From NCBI GenBank assembly GCA_031216915.1, contig CM062297.1:367921704-367985703 (forward strand): 64,000 bases of DNA, written 5' to 3'. Source of the stretch: Pictodentalium vernedei (taxonomy: Eukaryota > Mollusca > Scaphopoda > Dentaliida > Dentaliidae). Below, one piece after another: positions 9,037 through 20,467 of this stretch. The notes beneath the pieces are model-generated. The model had not been told where the DNA came from, ran no database searches, and saw nothing but the letters and a program-made list of their open reading frames with translations. A program made the translations under genes and the position numbers. Within the stretch, counting starts at the first letter, position 1; every line of letters begins with the position of its first letter.

Positions 9037-9684
9037 TTTTTGTTTTTAAATTATTAATGTTCCTTTGAGTATGCTAATGTGAGTTATTTATTATTTTCAA
9101 AATTAAATGTATAATTATTTTTTTATGTTTTAAGTAAATAAAAAAAATCTTCTGTCTTTAATATAATAACTAAAAAAAATTCATATCTCAACTCAGTGTT
9201 GAACTGGGAAAACTTGAAAGTTTGAAAGTTTAAGCACCTGACGAACCGGTTTCTGATTTAACGTGTTTGAGAAAATTACGTTTGTTGAAAGGATTTCATT
9301 TTAGCACATAAAGAAACCAGTTTCTAATTTAACGTTAAAAGGATTTCATTCACATCTCCGAACATTATCACGAATATATTAAAAATTTACCACTCAAACC
9401 CAATTGAGTGGAAAAAATGCGTTTTATTATCCATTATTAAAACGATCCATTAAAACGAAAAACCTTCATTCACACCACAACAAAAACATGAGTGTCAATT
9501 ACGAACTATTTTTTTATTTGATGAAACATTCCATAAAGTGTTTTATTAAAATTTACTTTACAAAATTAGCAGTGACAAAACGTGAAGAAACGATTTTTTA
9601 CCTCCGATTTTTTCTAATTTTTCTAAACTCAATTTTTTTTCGCTTACATTGAAACAAAACATGAATGTCTGTTTTTACAGATCA
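9037..9684. other. AT-rich right end of the viral-like element, no gene
   Basis: No supported coding region. A CCTTCATTCACACCA...ACATGAGTGTCA block (about 9466-9498) recurs at about 9905-9945, so this stretch belongs with the tandem repeats to its right. AACCAGTTTCTAATTTAACG-like phrases at about 9245-9345 occur twice. It probably is the non-coding terminal part of the element. Confidence 0.4.
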
Positions 9685-9947
9685 TATTTTATAGTCGACT
9701 CTTTTGAACAAAAACCTTTCATTCACGCCAGAAACAAAAAACTGACACTCATATTTATAGTCGACTCTTTTGAACGAAAACCTTTCATTCACGCCAGAAA
9801 CAAAAAACTGACACTTATATTTATAGTCGACTCTTTTGAACGAAAACCTTCATTCACGCCAGAAACAAAAAACTGACACTCATATTTATAGTCGACTCTT
9901 TTGAACGAAAACCTTTCATTCACACCAGAACAAAAACATGAGTGTCA
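9685..9947. repeat. 66-bp tandem repeat, about four copies
   Basis: Units start at about 9685, 9751, 9817 and 9882, each beginning ATATTTATAGTCGACTC and holding CATTCACGCCAGAAAC and ACTGACACTC. They are nearly identical; one has a one-base deletion. The array lies beyond the last gene of the viral-like element and may be part of its terminal repeat. The spacers are not variable, so this is not a CRISPR-like array. Confidence 0.85.
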
Positions 9948-9959
9948 GTTTTTACTCTC

Positions 9960-10450
9960 ATCATGGCAGTGGGTTTGCCGGTTCGGTATCACCTCTTTTC
10001 CATGTACCGTACATAAGTTGATTTGTGATGTAGAATCCACAAATGGATTTCCGTGTATGCCTCCATAAGGATTCAGTATTAAAATCGTGTACAGACACGG
10101 ATGATACAGAATCGGCAAACCACTTTTTGATGATGATACAGAAACGGCAACACGTTTTTTTTGCTCGCGATTTTAACACTGAATCCTAAGAGGAAACCCA
10201 TTTGCCGATTCTGTATCAGACGATACACCTCTTTTTTTCCTTAAAATTTCATACATTTTTTCACTCTTCAGCGATATGTATATAGAATCCAGTGATGTAG
10301 AATCGGCAAAGCCGATTCTGTATCATCATAAAAAACGACAAACCGTGTACCTGCACAGAATTTTAACACTAAATCCTATGGAGGTGTACATCGATGTATG
10401 TGTACATGTATGAAATCTTGTACACGTGATACCGAATCGGCCTTTTATAC
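9960..10450. repeat. Cluster of TGATACAGAATCGGCAAA motifs in both orientations
   Basis: Variants of an 18-base motif occur at about 9973, 10028, 10101, 10131, 10201, 10292 and 10430, some forward and some reversed. At 10292-10328 two face each other as a near-perfect palindrome centred on GGCAAAGCC. No coding region is seen. The role is unknown. Confidence 0.6.
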
Positions 10451-10459
10451 CTACTTTTT

Positions 10460-11600
10460 TTTGTCTTAAAATTGACAGAAATATATCAAAAACAAAAAAA
10501 AAATTTCCGGATTTTGGTCCAAAATTTTAAAGTCCAACCCGGACCCCAAATTTTCAGGGAAAAAAAAAATTTTTTTTTGTCTTAAAATTGACCAAAAAGC
10601 ATAAAAAACAAAAAAAAAATTTCCGGATTTTGGTCCAAAATTTTCTAAGTCCCACCCGGACCCCAAATTTTCAAGGGGAAAAAAAAAAAAGTTTTTGTCT
10701 TAAAACTGACCAAAACGCATAAAAAACAAAAAAAAAATTTCAGGATTTTGGTCCAAAATTTTCTAAGTCCAACCCGGACCCCAAATTTTCAGGGGAAAAA
10801 GTTTTTTGTTTTTTTTTTGTCTTAAAATTGACAAAAACACAGAAAAAACAAACAACGTTTTTTTCGGATTTTGGTCCAAAATTTTCCAAGTCCCATCCGG
10901 AACCCAAATTTTCAGGGGAAAAATTTTTTTTTTTTTTTTTTTTTTTTTGTCTTAAAATTGACCAAAACGCAGAAAAAACAAAAAAAAAATTTTTCGGATT
11001 TTGGTCCAAAATTTTCCAAGTCCCACCCGGAACCCAAATTTTCAGGGGAAAAAAAAAATAAATTTTTGTCTTAAAATTGACCAAAACGCATAAAAAACAA
11101 AAACAAAAATTTTTCAGATTTTGGTCCAAAATTTTTTTATCTTAAAATTGACCAAAACGCATAAAAAACAAAAAAAAAATTTCCGGATTTTGGTCCAAAA
11201 TTTTCTAAGTCCCACCCGGACCCCAAATTTCAAGGGAAAAAAAAATTTTTTTTTTGGTCTTAAAATTGACAGAAATGCATAAAAAACCAAAAAAAAAAAT
11301 TCAGGATTTTGGTCCAAAATTTTCCAAGTCCCACCCGGACCCCAAATTTTCAGGGGGAAAAAAATAAAATTTTTTTTGTCTTAAAATTGAGAGAAATGCA
11401 TAAAAAACAAAAAAAAATTTTCAGGATTTTGATTCAAAATTTTCCAAGTCCAACCCGGACCCCCAAATTTTCAGAGGGAAAATTTTTTTTTTTTTTTGTC
11501 TTAAAATTGACTGAAACGCAGAAAACACAAAAAAAATGTTTTTCGGATTTTGTTCCAAAATTTCTAAGTCTGCAACGGGACCCCAAATTTTCAGCCTAAA
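10460..11600. repeat. Tandem array of about 120-190-bp A/T-tract units
   Basis: Eight or nine units, each with CTTAAAATTGACC, a run of A, GGATTTTGGTCCAAAATTTT, CCCACCCGGACCCC and AAATTTTCAGGG, followed by an A or T run of varying length. The same unit occurs at 26700-27026 and 31999-32270. The open frames across it come from the repeat and are not genes. It is the variable middle part of the dispersed repeat whose tail lies at 11600-12616. Confidence 0.85.
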
Positions 11601-12616
11601 TATGAACCTAGGGACTTGGCTTCAACAAACTTGAATCTCACCCCCCCAAGGATGCTGCATACCAAATATCAAAACATTCTTATTGCTAGATCTGAAGAAG
11701 AAGATTTTTAAAAACTACTCCTCACACTGCACTAATTTAAACATTTGGGCTCCCATAGAGAGTCCAAATATCGACCCAGGCAATTGATCTCAATAAACAT
11801 GTGAAACAATCTTCCAAACATGTTATATATGAAATTTGAAAGCTTTTGGAGCAGTGGTTTCGGAGAAAAGTAGTCTTACGTTTTTCCCATTACCCACAGT
11901 GTTAAAAAATGCTGACTCAGCACTTTTTCAAAGTCCCCAAAAACTACCCCATGATAAAACCGATGGCAATTTTTTTTTTGACCATTCCATTCTGATGGTC
12001 CTAAGGAAGCTTCATAACAAATAAGAATTCTCAGTGCCGTGTAGTTTTGGAGATATGGGCGTTTTAATTTTTTTCTATTTTTAGCTCCTGTGGTTCCCAC
12101 AGGGCTATGGGGAAAAAAAATTCTGCAAAAATTAAGTACTTATGACCCAATAAGCACTCACGTAAAATCTGGTTCAAATCGGCCTCGCGGTTTGGAAAAT
12201 AGAAATTTTGGGCGGGGCCAAAATTTTTGCCCCTCCTTTAACATCGTCAAATATAGCCCCTCCAACTTCTCTTGAACAAACTTGAGTCTACACCTCAAAA
12301 GGAAGCTGCACACCAAATATCAAGTCTCTGCTATTGCTGGTTCTTGAGAAGAAGATTTTTTAAGAATTGGAGCATTTTTGCCCCATCCCTCTACTCAATA
12401 TGAGCCGAAACCTAATTTGACAAAAAATCAAAATGCCCTTATATAACCCCTACTCACATGAAATTTCATTAATATGCGGCCAGTGGTTTGGGAGAAAAAG
12501 GCCCAAACACCACCTTCACGACGGACGACGGATGCCGGACGACGGACGACAGACGACGGACGACGGACGAAAAGTGATCAGAATAGCTCACCCTGACTTT
12601 CAGTCAGGTGAGCTAA
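11600..12616 (+). mobile_element. Tail of dispersed mollusc-type repeat (family R), copy 1
   Basis: This matches 32271-32935, 35940-38088 and 51540-53530 in phrases such as GAAGAAGATTTTT, CCAAATATCAA and GGAGATATGGGCG. It ends with a run of GACGGACG units (12516-12570) and the hairpin at 12585-12614. No coding capacity is seen, so the family looks non-autonomous. Confidence 0.7.
12585..12614. repeat. Terminal hairpin of family R
   Basis: AGCTCACC...GGTGAGCT with arms of about 12 bases and a short loop, followed by AA. The same structure ends copies at 19408-19436 and 38055-38084. It is likely the recognition end of the element. Confidence 0.75.
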
Positions 12617-13316
12617 TAAACATTACAAAAAATAAGCCAAAAGCATGGGAGAATAGCAAGGGGAGAATAAAGGAAATGGAGAGAGGAAACACTGATTAAA
12701 CAATGGAAAATTCATAGCAAGAACTAGAGAATTGTAATTTGTTGGACAAATTACGGGCTTTCCCAACTTTTTAATGTGAAAAGGCAAACTGTATTGTACA
12801 CAAAACTATCGATCAGTTTTGAAAACAGAAAATTTAGTGGAAATCAAAGTTTTTGTGATGCTGCTAGTTTTTATGCAGCCAAAACAGATATTTGAGATAT
12901 AGCAGGACACCAAAACATTTAACACAAAATTTGCTCTTCAATAATTACAGAATATTTTCATAGAAAGCAAAACAAGCGATGTCCTTTCTGCTTTGAAAAA
13001 AATAAGTACATATGAATTATGGGCGTACGGGTCAGGGTTTTCATGGAGGACTGTGCCCAACTCACTCCTGAGTCAGGAAGGAGCTGATCTTTCAGCCACT
13101 ATGCCAGAAAATTTCGGACAATTTAGTTGCCAGAAATGACCACAAAACATTTTGGTTTTCCACACGAAATGTTGTTTTCCTATCTCAGCACTTAGAAGTT
13201 GCAAGTAAACTGACCATTATACTGTACAAGTTGATTCAGTGGAACCATATCCACGTTAATATTGTTCATTTATAATCACACAAGTATATATAAAGCGTTC
13301 TATTACTACATATTAC
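12617..13316. other. No gene or repeat recognised
   Basis: Ordinary AT-rich non-coding DNA. I see no supported frame, RNA gene or repeat family in this stretch. Confidence 0.4.
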
Positions 13317-13605
13317 GGGAGCGTGGTGGCTCAGAAGGTAGAGATGATTGTTGCAATCCAAGAAGTCCTCTGTTTGAATCCCACCTGTGGCAACCACATT
13401 GTGTCCTTGAGCAAGACACTTCATCCCAATTTAATTTCCCTTGTGGGAGGGGGGGGGGGGGGGGTATGATGGCGATGTGTACTAAGGGTACTTTGAGGGT
13501 GCACTTGTCTTCAACCAATGCTAACCCTCCTTTTGTGGAGTTAGTATGTCGGGGAGTCTGAGTCGCTTGTCATTGCTCGGTGGTTCTCTCCAGGTACTCA
13601 ATGGT
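13317..13605 (+). mobile_element. SINE with tRNA-derived head
   Basis: It begins GGGAGCGTGGTGGCTCAGAA. TGGCTCAGAAGG (13327-13338) fits a pol III A box, and GTTTGAATCC (13372-13381) fits a B box at tRNA-like spacing. The body (TGTGTCCTTGAGCAAGACAC, then CTTCAACCAATGCT and GGTTCTCTCCAGGTACTC) is the same body carried by the 5S-headed SINEs at 34532-34913 and elsewhere. A poly-G run interrupts it at about 13446-13464, and the 3' end is lost in G-rich DNA. Confidence 0.7.
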
Positions 13606-13698
13606 GGTGGGGGGGGGGGGTGGTGGGAGACCCCCCTCTCCCATACCCGCATTTGGCATTTCCTCCTGAGATTCAACTTTTTCGGGCTAAAAGGGTCG

Positions 13699-13749
<51 letters not shown>

Positions 13750-14136
13750 TAGCCCTGTACGCCTATGCAATGAAAACCTGGACTTGATTAAATACCTATA
13801 TTCTTGTCATGATATAGCTGAAGATGCTGAAAGTAACCTTAAATATCAATAATTAATTTATTCTCTATCATTCTATCTGTTTGTGAATGTGTGGGATTTG
13901 TCAACAAACGAGGTTAAGCTTCCTACTCCATGATTTCACAATTTTTCCAACATATCTGTTTCAGATTCAATGAAATACATGTAACATGAGTTACTGTCAC
14001 ACACAAATTAGTTGTTTATTTCATATGGTTTAAATCATCTAGAGAGCTAGTATACACAGTGATGGGTACAGTTCAAGTCAAAATGAGTTGATTAAAGGGA
14101 TGTTGAACAGCTTGTTAATATTTCTTGCATTACATT
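13606..14136. other. Non-coding, with a poly-C tract of about 43 bases
   Basis: No gene seen. The homopolymer C run at 13701-13743 is the longest in the window. Its exact length is unreliable in any assembly. Confidence 0.5.
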
Positions 14137-14697
14137 ACTACTTTGCTATTTATTGACAGAAGGATTTCACAGAGGGTTTCCCTGTGGGGAAGTCGAAGGA
14201 CCCAGAGAGAACCACCGAGCATCGACGAGCAACTGTCAGCCCAACATTCTAATTATGTTCAAGCTCAGCTGAAGCAGGGTACCAGCGGTTAAAGACATGT
14301 GCACCATTGACATGCAGAACACCTTAGTACATGGCATCATTGTGCCCCCATGTTGGCAACCAGGATAAAGTGCCTTGCTACTACTTTGCTATTTATTGAC
14401 AGAAGGATTTCACAGAGGGTTTCCCTGATGGTATTTATTTATTGGTGTTTACGGTCACATACTTATCCACAATGGCTAATCGTGACCGTGGCAGTTTTAC
14501 GGGTGGGGGAAGTCGAAGGACCCAGAGAGAACCACCGAGCATCGACGAGCAACTGTCAGCTCAACATTCTAATTATGTTCAAGCTCAGCTGAAGCAGGGT
14601 ACCAGCGGTTAAAGACATGTGCACCATTGACATGCAGAATGCCTTAGTACATGGCATCATTGTGCCCCCATGTTGGCAACCGGGATAAAGTGCCTTA
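14137..14697 (-). repeat. Local tandem duplication carrying SINE-body fragments
   Basis: The segment starting ACTACTTTGCTATTTATTGA occurs at about 14137 and again at about 14380, an offset of 243 bases. Both copies hold the reverse-strand SINE body (ACCCAGAGAGAACCACCGAG). The first copy lacks about 80 bases containing the TATTTATT tail and the TTTACGGTCACATA phrase that the second keeps. So a duplication was followed, or accompanied, by a deletion. Confidence 0.6.
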
Positions 14698-15308
14698 CCC
14701 AAGGACATTACGTGGGTCGTCACAGACAGGGATCAAACTCGGGACCTCTATCATAGAAGTCAAACAGTCTATCACTGAGAAAATGTGCTTTCTTTCCTGG
14801 CGGTATTCATATTTGTATGGCCAAACTGGGGTTGGATAACACGGAACACCAAAACAGATAACACAAAATTTGTTCCCCATTGATTTTTGAAAGCAGTTAT
14901 GGAAAGCTCAAAGAGCTCTTTCCTTTTTGTTTTTGGACAAGTGAGTATTCACTCAGTCATTTTTTGCAGACAGTGCTGTTTTCAAGTGTCCAAAGCACAT
15001 GTTTCATTAAGTCCCAGAACATAACTAAAGCCAGATTTATTGATTAAACATCTCTGCATATAGCAAAGCAAAGTGTCTCAAATTAACCCATTCCAAAATG
15101 ATAGTAGCGAGTAACCGAAGTTGGATAATTTAGGTATTTCCAAATGGTACTCTTATTCTCGCTCTCATTGTGCTTGAGGGTTAAATCTGAGATTGAAAAG
15201 ATATACCAATCTTACTCAGGGAAGGTGAGTACAGAAGAGCACGAAATTAATCAGAAAATGAATTTTGTCTGACGGTACTATTATTTGTACGAGCAAAACA
15301 GGTACTGG

Positions 15309-15560
15309 ATTTATTTATTTATTTATTTGTTTATTTATTTATTTATTAGGGTTTAACGACACATTAACAGCCAAGTTCATATTATGTCGGTGACAGTTGT
15401 ATGGGTGGCGCAGGCCGGAGTACCCAGAGAGAACCACCGAACAATGACAAGCAGCTGCCAGCTCCCCAACATAGTGCCTCCGAACTGTAGCACAGGCAGG
15501 GTTAGATTGGTGGAAGACATGCGCACCATCGATGTGCAGTATGCCTTAGTACACAGCGTC
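15309..15560 (-). mobile_element. 5'-truncated SINE, shared body only
   Basis: On the plus strand it starts with a TTTA tetranucleotide run (the reverse of the SINE 3' tail), then AGGGTTTAACGACACATTAA, ACCCAGAGAGAACCACCG and CATGCGCACCATCGATGTGC. The head is missing. Confidence 0.7.
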
Positions 15561-15894
15561 TAGACCAGTGAAGGCAGAGGCACGAAATCTTCAGAAGTTG
15601 TTCTACTATCCCTGCTCGACAGAACAGTATCTTTGTCAAGTGGCGTGACCGCGTGGGAACAACGTGGATCGCGTGGAAACTGCGGGGACGATTCGTCCCT
15701 ACTCTATTCCCAATGAAATGCCGTTTCCATTCACTATTTACCTATCACCAGTCGAGTTTGGCATTATTTCTGTCTATTTGATGAACTGTCCAGCTTTAAA
15801 TATTTGCACATTCATATGGGACAGAAAGTTTTGAGTTAAACTGCTTATTTTAGACCGTCCCGGCAGAAACTAACAACTCGATCTGGTGGAGAAT

Positions 15895-16202
15895 TTATTT
15901 ATTTATTTATTGGTGGTTAAGGTCACATATTTATGCACACTGGCTAATCATGACCGCAACAGTTTTAAGGGTGGAGGAAGCCGGAGTACCCAGAGAGAAC
16001 CACCGAGCAACGGCGAGCAACTGTCAGCTCCCCAACATACGAACTCCACACAACCAGGGTTAGCATTGGTTGAAGACAAGTGCACGATCGACGTGCAGTA
16101 CGCCTTAGTACACAATGCCACCGTGCCCCCACGCCGGCAGTGGAGATGAAGTGTCTTGCCCAAGGACACAACGCGGTTGCCGCAGGTGGGATTATCCGGT
16201 GG
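15895..16202 (-). mobile_element. 5'-truncated SINE, shared body only
   Basis: The same body as the neighbouring copy: an ATTT run, GGTCACATATTTATGC, ACCCAGAGAGAACCACCGAG, and CTTGCCCAAGGACACAACGC at the head-proximal end. No 5S or tRNA head remains. Confidence 0.7.
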
Positions 16203-18600
16203 AGAAAAAGCCGTCATCTGGCTCATTTAACATTCAAATTGAACAGTTACAATGTCGGATATACTCCAATTATGTCCCGACCATACAAGGCAGCAACTTG
16301 AAATTCTCAGAATGTTTTCTACTGTCCCTGCCCGATAGTTTAGTATCTTTGTCAAGTGCCGTGCGTGGAAATACCGTGGATCAGGTGGAAACCGAGGGCA
16401 CCGCCACGATTCTCCCTACTTTATTCTCAATTCAACGACTTTTCCATTCATTATTTACCTGTCACCGGCTGAGTTAGGCATTATATCTGTCTATTTGATG
16501 AACTTTTCAACCTTAACTATTTGCAGCTTCATGTAGCACCACCGAAAGGCCACTGCACGGTTACCAATATATTCAGGGATTGATTTTACAAAAATAACAA
16601 TTATTCCGACTATATCCACATGGGAACTCCTAAATATGCCAAGGGTTAAACTATTGATAATAACGTATAAAACAGAAGTTGTCATGCTATGCTTGCTGTA
16701 TGCAAGAATAGAAAACATTCAGCGCTCCATGAATTAGAAATGGAGTAAATTGTCACTTAAACCTACAGAATTCTGAAAAAAAATGAGAGGTTTTTTCGAT
16801 GGCTCCAATTTTTATGCATTTGAGACAGGGATGGAGTTAAACTTTACAGCAACCTTATAACAGAAAATATTCTTGGAATTGAACTGTGAATCCGAATTTC
16901 GAAAGCATTTTCGGATATTCTATTCCAAACTACCACTGCACGCTTATCAATATTCAGTGATTTTATGAAAATATCAATTATTCCGACCGTACTCATATGG
17001 GCAGTCTCGAATCTGCCAACGGTTAAACTTTTAATAATGACATATAAAACAAAAGTTGTCATACTATGACTGCTGCATACAGCCATAGAAAACGTTCAGT
17101 GCTCAATCAATTAGGAATGGAGTAAATCGTCACTTAAAGTTACCAAATTCTGAAAAACAATAGTTTTTTTGGACTGCACCTATCTTTATGCAAACAGAAC
17201 GAGCATGGGGTTAAACTTTACACCTAGACTTACAACAGCAAATATGCTCGGTAGGCAATTATAAATACGAACATGTAACTCATTTTTCGATATTCCTTTC
17301 GAAAATGGAAGAAAAGTGAGCTCCAAATTAGCCACTTTTATGAAGAATTTTAGGGCACTCAAATTCAAGGCCAGAAAACTGGGTGAAGGTTAAATCTTTG
17401 AATAAAATATATAACAGCAAAATTGTTCTTGGATGAAGGCCCAATCCTCTCATGGAAAAGGTTTTGAGACAATATGGCTCCAGTGCTGAGAAAGTGCATG
17501 TAAACGTTGGCGAAAATAACAATTATTCCAACAGTACCCTTATGGGAAGTCTCAAATCTGCCAAGGGTTAAACTTTTAATAATAATATATAGAACAAACT
17601 TTGTCATACTTTGACTGCTGCAAGCAGCTATAGAAAAAATTCAGAGCTCAAGCTATTATAAATGAAGTAAATCGCCACCTAAAGTTACCAAATTATGAAA
17701 AATTGGAGTTTTTTTGGAAGGTACCTACTTTTGTATGCAACCAGAATGGGATAGGGTTAAACTTTACAACCAAACTTACAACAGCAAATATGCTTGGTAG
17801 TCAATTGTGAATACGTACATGAAAAGTTTTTGAAATTAACCCTTTCCAAACTGATAGAAAAAAGCAACCAAAGATGGCTAATTTTGGCATTTTCAAACGG
17901 TACTCTTATTCTCGCCGTCATTGTGCTTGAGGGTTAAATCTGAGATTAAGAAGTAAACTGTAACTTTCTTCCACAATCATTGTTGCATCTAGCCATATCA
18001 AAATAATTGTTACAACTACTTTGTAATTAGAGAAATTTGCCCTTGAAGTTGGCAAAAATAACAATTATTCTGACAGTACCCTTATGGGAAGTCTCAAATC
18101 TGCCAAGGGTTAAACTTTTAATAATAACATATAGAACAAAATTTGTCATACTTTGACTAATGCAAGCAGCTACAGAAAACATTCAGAGCTCAAGCAATTA
18201 AAAATGGAGTAAATCGCCACCTAAACTTATCAAATTCTTAAAAAATTGGAGTTTTTTGGACGGTACCTACTTTTATGCAACCAGAATGGGAAAGGGTTCA
18301 ACTTTACAACCAAACTTACAACAGCAAATATGCTCGGTACTCAATTGTGAATACGTATATGAAAAGTGTTTGAAATTTAACCCTTTCCAAAATGATAGAA
18401 AAAGCAACCAAAGTTGGATAATTTTGTCATTTTCAAACGGTACTCTTTTCCTCGCCCTCATTGTGCTTGAGGGTTAAATCTGAGATTAAAAAGTAAACAG
18501 TAACTTTATTCCGCAATTATTGTTGCATCTATCCAAACCAAAATAATTGTTACAACAACCTTGTTATTAGAGAAATTTGTCCTTGAAGTTGGTCAATTTT

Positions 18601-19440
18601 GAAGAAAAAATCTATATTCATGTAATTTTTTGGCCAGTGGGGGTTAATGTTGAAAGATTTGAGTGGTGATTGTGGTGTATCCTATTATGCTGTAAATGTG
18701 TGGAAAATTTGAGCGAAATAACTGTAAACAACTTTGAGACATTCGAAAAATGGTGAAATTTTGAAGGTTTTGGCAGAATATTTTGGAAATATGCGTTTTC
18801 AGATATGACGATACCGCATTTGACTAGATTTTAGGACATTACATAAGTGTGCCAAATTTGGTCAAAATCGTACAACTTGTTTTCGAGCAGTTCAACAGAC
18901 AAAATTCAGGAAAAAAAAAAAAAAAAAAAAAATTTTAGATGCAAATTTTGGGGATTGAGGGGTAAAATTTGCGTTTGGCCCTAAATATTTTAGAGTTAGC
19001 ACCAGCAAAGTCTGGGTCATTGGTACAGTACAAAAATATAGAAATTTTGTGTGGGGCAAAAATTTGTGCCCCCCCCCCCCCCCCCCACATAACGATGGCA
19101 AATATATATAGCTCCTTGAACTTCTCTTCAATAAATCGGAGTCTACACCTCAAAAGGAAACTGCAGACCAAATATCAAGTCTCTGCTACTGCTGATTCAT
19201 GAGAAGAAGATTTTTTTAAGATTTAAGCACACTTTTTGGGCATGGCCCTATTGAGGGCGAGGCAACTTGATTTGAACAAAATCAAAATGCGATTTCATAA
19301 CAAACTATTATCTCAAATATCAATTAAATTGGTTCAGCGGTTTGGGTGGATAAGACGCAAACACCATGTTCACGGACGTTGGACGACAGACAGTGAGTGA
19401 TCACTTTAGCTCCCCTGACTGAAAGTCAAGTGAGCTAACA
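18601..19440 (+). mobile_element. Tail of dispersed mollusc-type repeat (family R), copy 2
   Basis: From about 18930 it matches the R tails: CTTCTCTTCAATAAAT, GGAAACTGCAGACCAAATAT and GAGAAGAAGATTTTTT. It ends with the AGCTCCCC...AAGTGAGCT hairpin (19408-19436). The part before 18930 is unassigned and contains a poly-A run at 18910-18930. A poly-C run lies at 19071-19086. Confidence 0.6.
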
Positions 19441-19998
19441 ACAAATAGTTCATTTTAACTTTGTTGTGTTTTGATTGACAATCAGAACATGGCGTATTCG
19501 ACCTTTTGCAGGATAGATTAAGTGATGACAGTCGATAGTGGTCACTAGACCAGTTCCCTCCCAGTAAGATAGTTTGATCAGTTTATGTACAAGCACAATA
19601 AAACTGTTCAACCGGTTTTAGCTGGATCTTGAATTTCGGTTTTCAGGTTCGTCACAAAAACTGGAAACGAACCAGAAAACCCCCCAAAATACCCGTACAA
19701 AAATTTGAAACCATGATTTGTTAGCATTCCAATAACTTATTTTGTTTGATAGCCCAATTTTGATGAACTGCCGATTATCGATGGACTATTTTGATGCTTG
19801 ACAACTTTGAAGACAACTTTTCAATGCCATTTGATCAGAACTTGCATTAGTCAGCATTTTTTCTTTTCCACTGTTTTAATTTTTTCATGGGTTGATAAAA
19901 GATGAATTAATTTTTGTTTTAAGTGTTGTTCTTGAAAAAAACAACAAAACTGTATATAAGATGGAAGAAAGTCCACTATCAGCATAACAACTGTAATC
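19441..19998. other. No gene or repeat recognised
   Basis: AT-rich non-coding DNA directly upstream of the transposase relic. No terminal inverted repeat matching that relic was found here. Confidence 0.4.
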
Positions 19999-20420
19999 AT
20001 GAATGAAAGTCCAGTAAGAAAAAGAAAGATTTTCCCACCTGAAGAGAGTGGGAAAGTCATCGAGGTGTTGGAACATGGCACCAGTGCTAAAAAATTGCAT
20101 TAGAGCTCTCTGCAGGAAAGACCCAAATCTAAAATATAATTAAAGAGAAATACAACTTCCAGCAAAACTGGGAATCAGGAGAGGGAGCGAGCCATAAATA
20201 TTTAGAAGCGAGAACTTTGTATAGTGATTTAAACAAAAAAGTATGGGAGTGGTTTTCTATGACAAGTAGCAAGAATGTACCCATCACAGGGAAACACATT
20301 CAACAGAAAGCAATAGTTGCTATGATGGAAATGGGGCACGACGATTTCACGGCCTCCAATGGATGGCCAGAAAGCTATCTAGTTTACTTTCTAGACTGCA
20401 CAACATCCTATAAAAAGTAG
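19999..20420 (+). pseudogene. Relic of a Tigger/pogo-type transposase, N-terminal DNA-binding part
   Basis: An ATG at 19999 starts MNESPVRKRKIFPPEESGKV, which looks like the N-terminal HTH (Psq-type) of pogo/Tigger transposases. Stops and frame changes follow. From 20217 a frame with LNKKVWEWFSM and GHDDFTASNGW matches the CENP-B-type HTH. The protein then runs out at 20420, with no DDE domain. It would have bound transposon ends; now it is a fragment. Confidence 0.7.
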
Positions 20421-20467
20421 CACCAATAAGAGTTCAGAAGGCAAGAGTTATTATTTTTGTATATTAC

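Larger units (their letters stand above)
584..9947 (-). mobile_element. Endogenised Polinton/Maverick-like (adintovirus-like) element, decayed, possibly incomplete
   Basis: A block of nearly all minus-strand genes separated by short, very AT-rich spacers, unlike the rest of the window. It combines a protein-primed family B DNA polymerase (DNA_pol_B_2 type), an A32/FtsK-like packaging ATPase, and several small proteins of the kind carried by animal Polinton-like elements and adintoviruses. Several genes have stops and frameshifts, so this is an old integrated copy. Seen: the genes and breaks. Known: polymerase plus packaging ATPase is a core pair of Polintons. Inferred: a viral-type element that once made particles. 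The major capsid protein, retroviral-type integrase and adenain/Ulp1 protease were not found; they may lie left of the window or be lost. The right limit is set at the 66-bp repeats; the left limit is unknown. Confidence 0.8.
15080..18600. repeat. Tandem repeat with period about 543 bp, interrupted by SINE fragments
   Basis: The phrase CCTTATGGGAAGTCTCAAAT recurs in variants near 16620, 16995, 17540 and 18083. The last two intervals are about 543 bases; the first is shorter, so that unit has a deletion. Each unit also has GCCAAGGGTTAAACTTTTAA and CATTGTGCTTGAGGGTTAAA. SINE fragments at 15309-15560 and 15895-16202 lie within the array. No gene is supported. Confidence 0.75.

Noticed and set aside
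9685..9947. Regular repeats considered as a CRISPR array
   Set aside because: The 66-bp units are contiguous with no distinct spacers, and the genome is animal.
10466..11599. Several open frames on both strands
   Set aside because: They are translations of the tandem A/T-tract array and change with unit length.
13317..13390. A tRNA gene
   Set aside because: A and B boxes are present but the cloverleaf stems do not pair and it leads into the SINE body.
13546..13752. Proline-run open frame
   Set aside because: The poly-C tract gives poly-proline in one frame; homopolymer length is unreliable.
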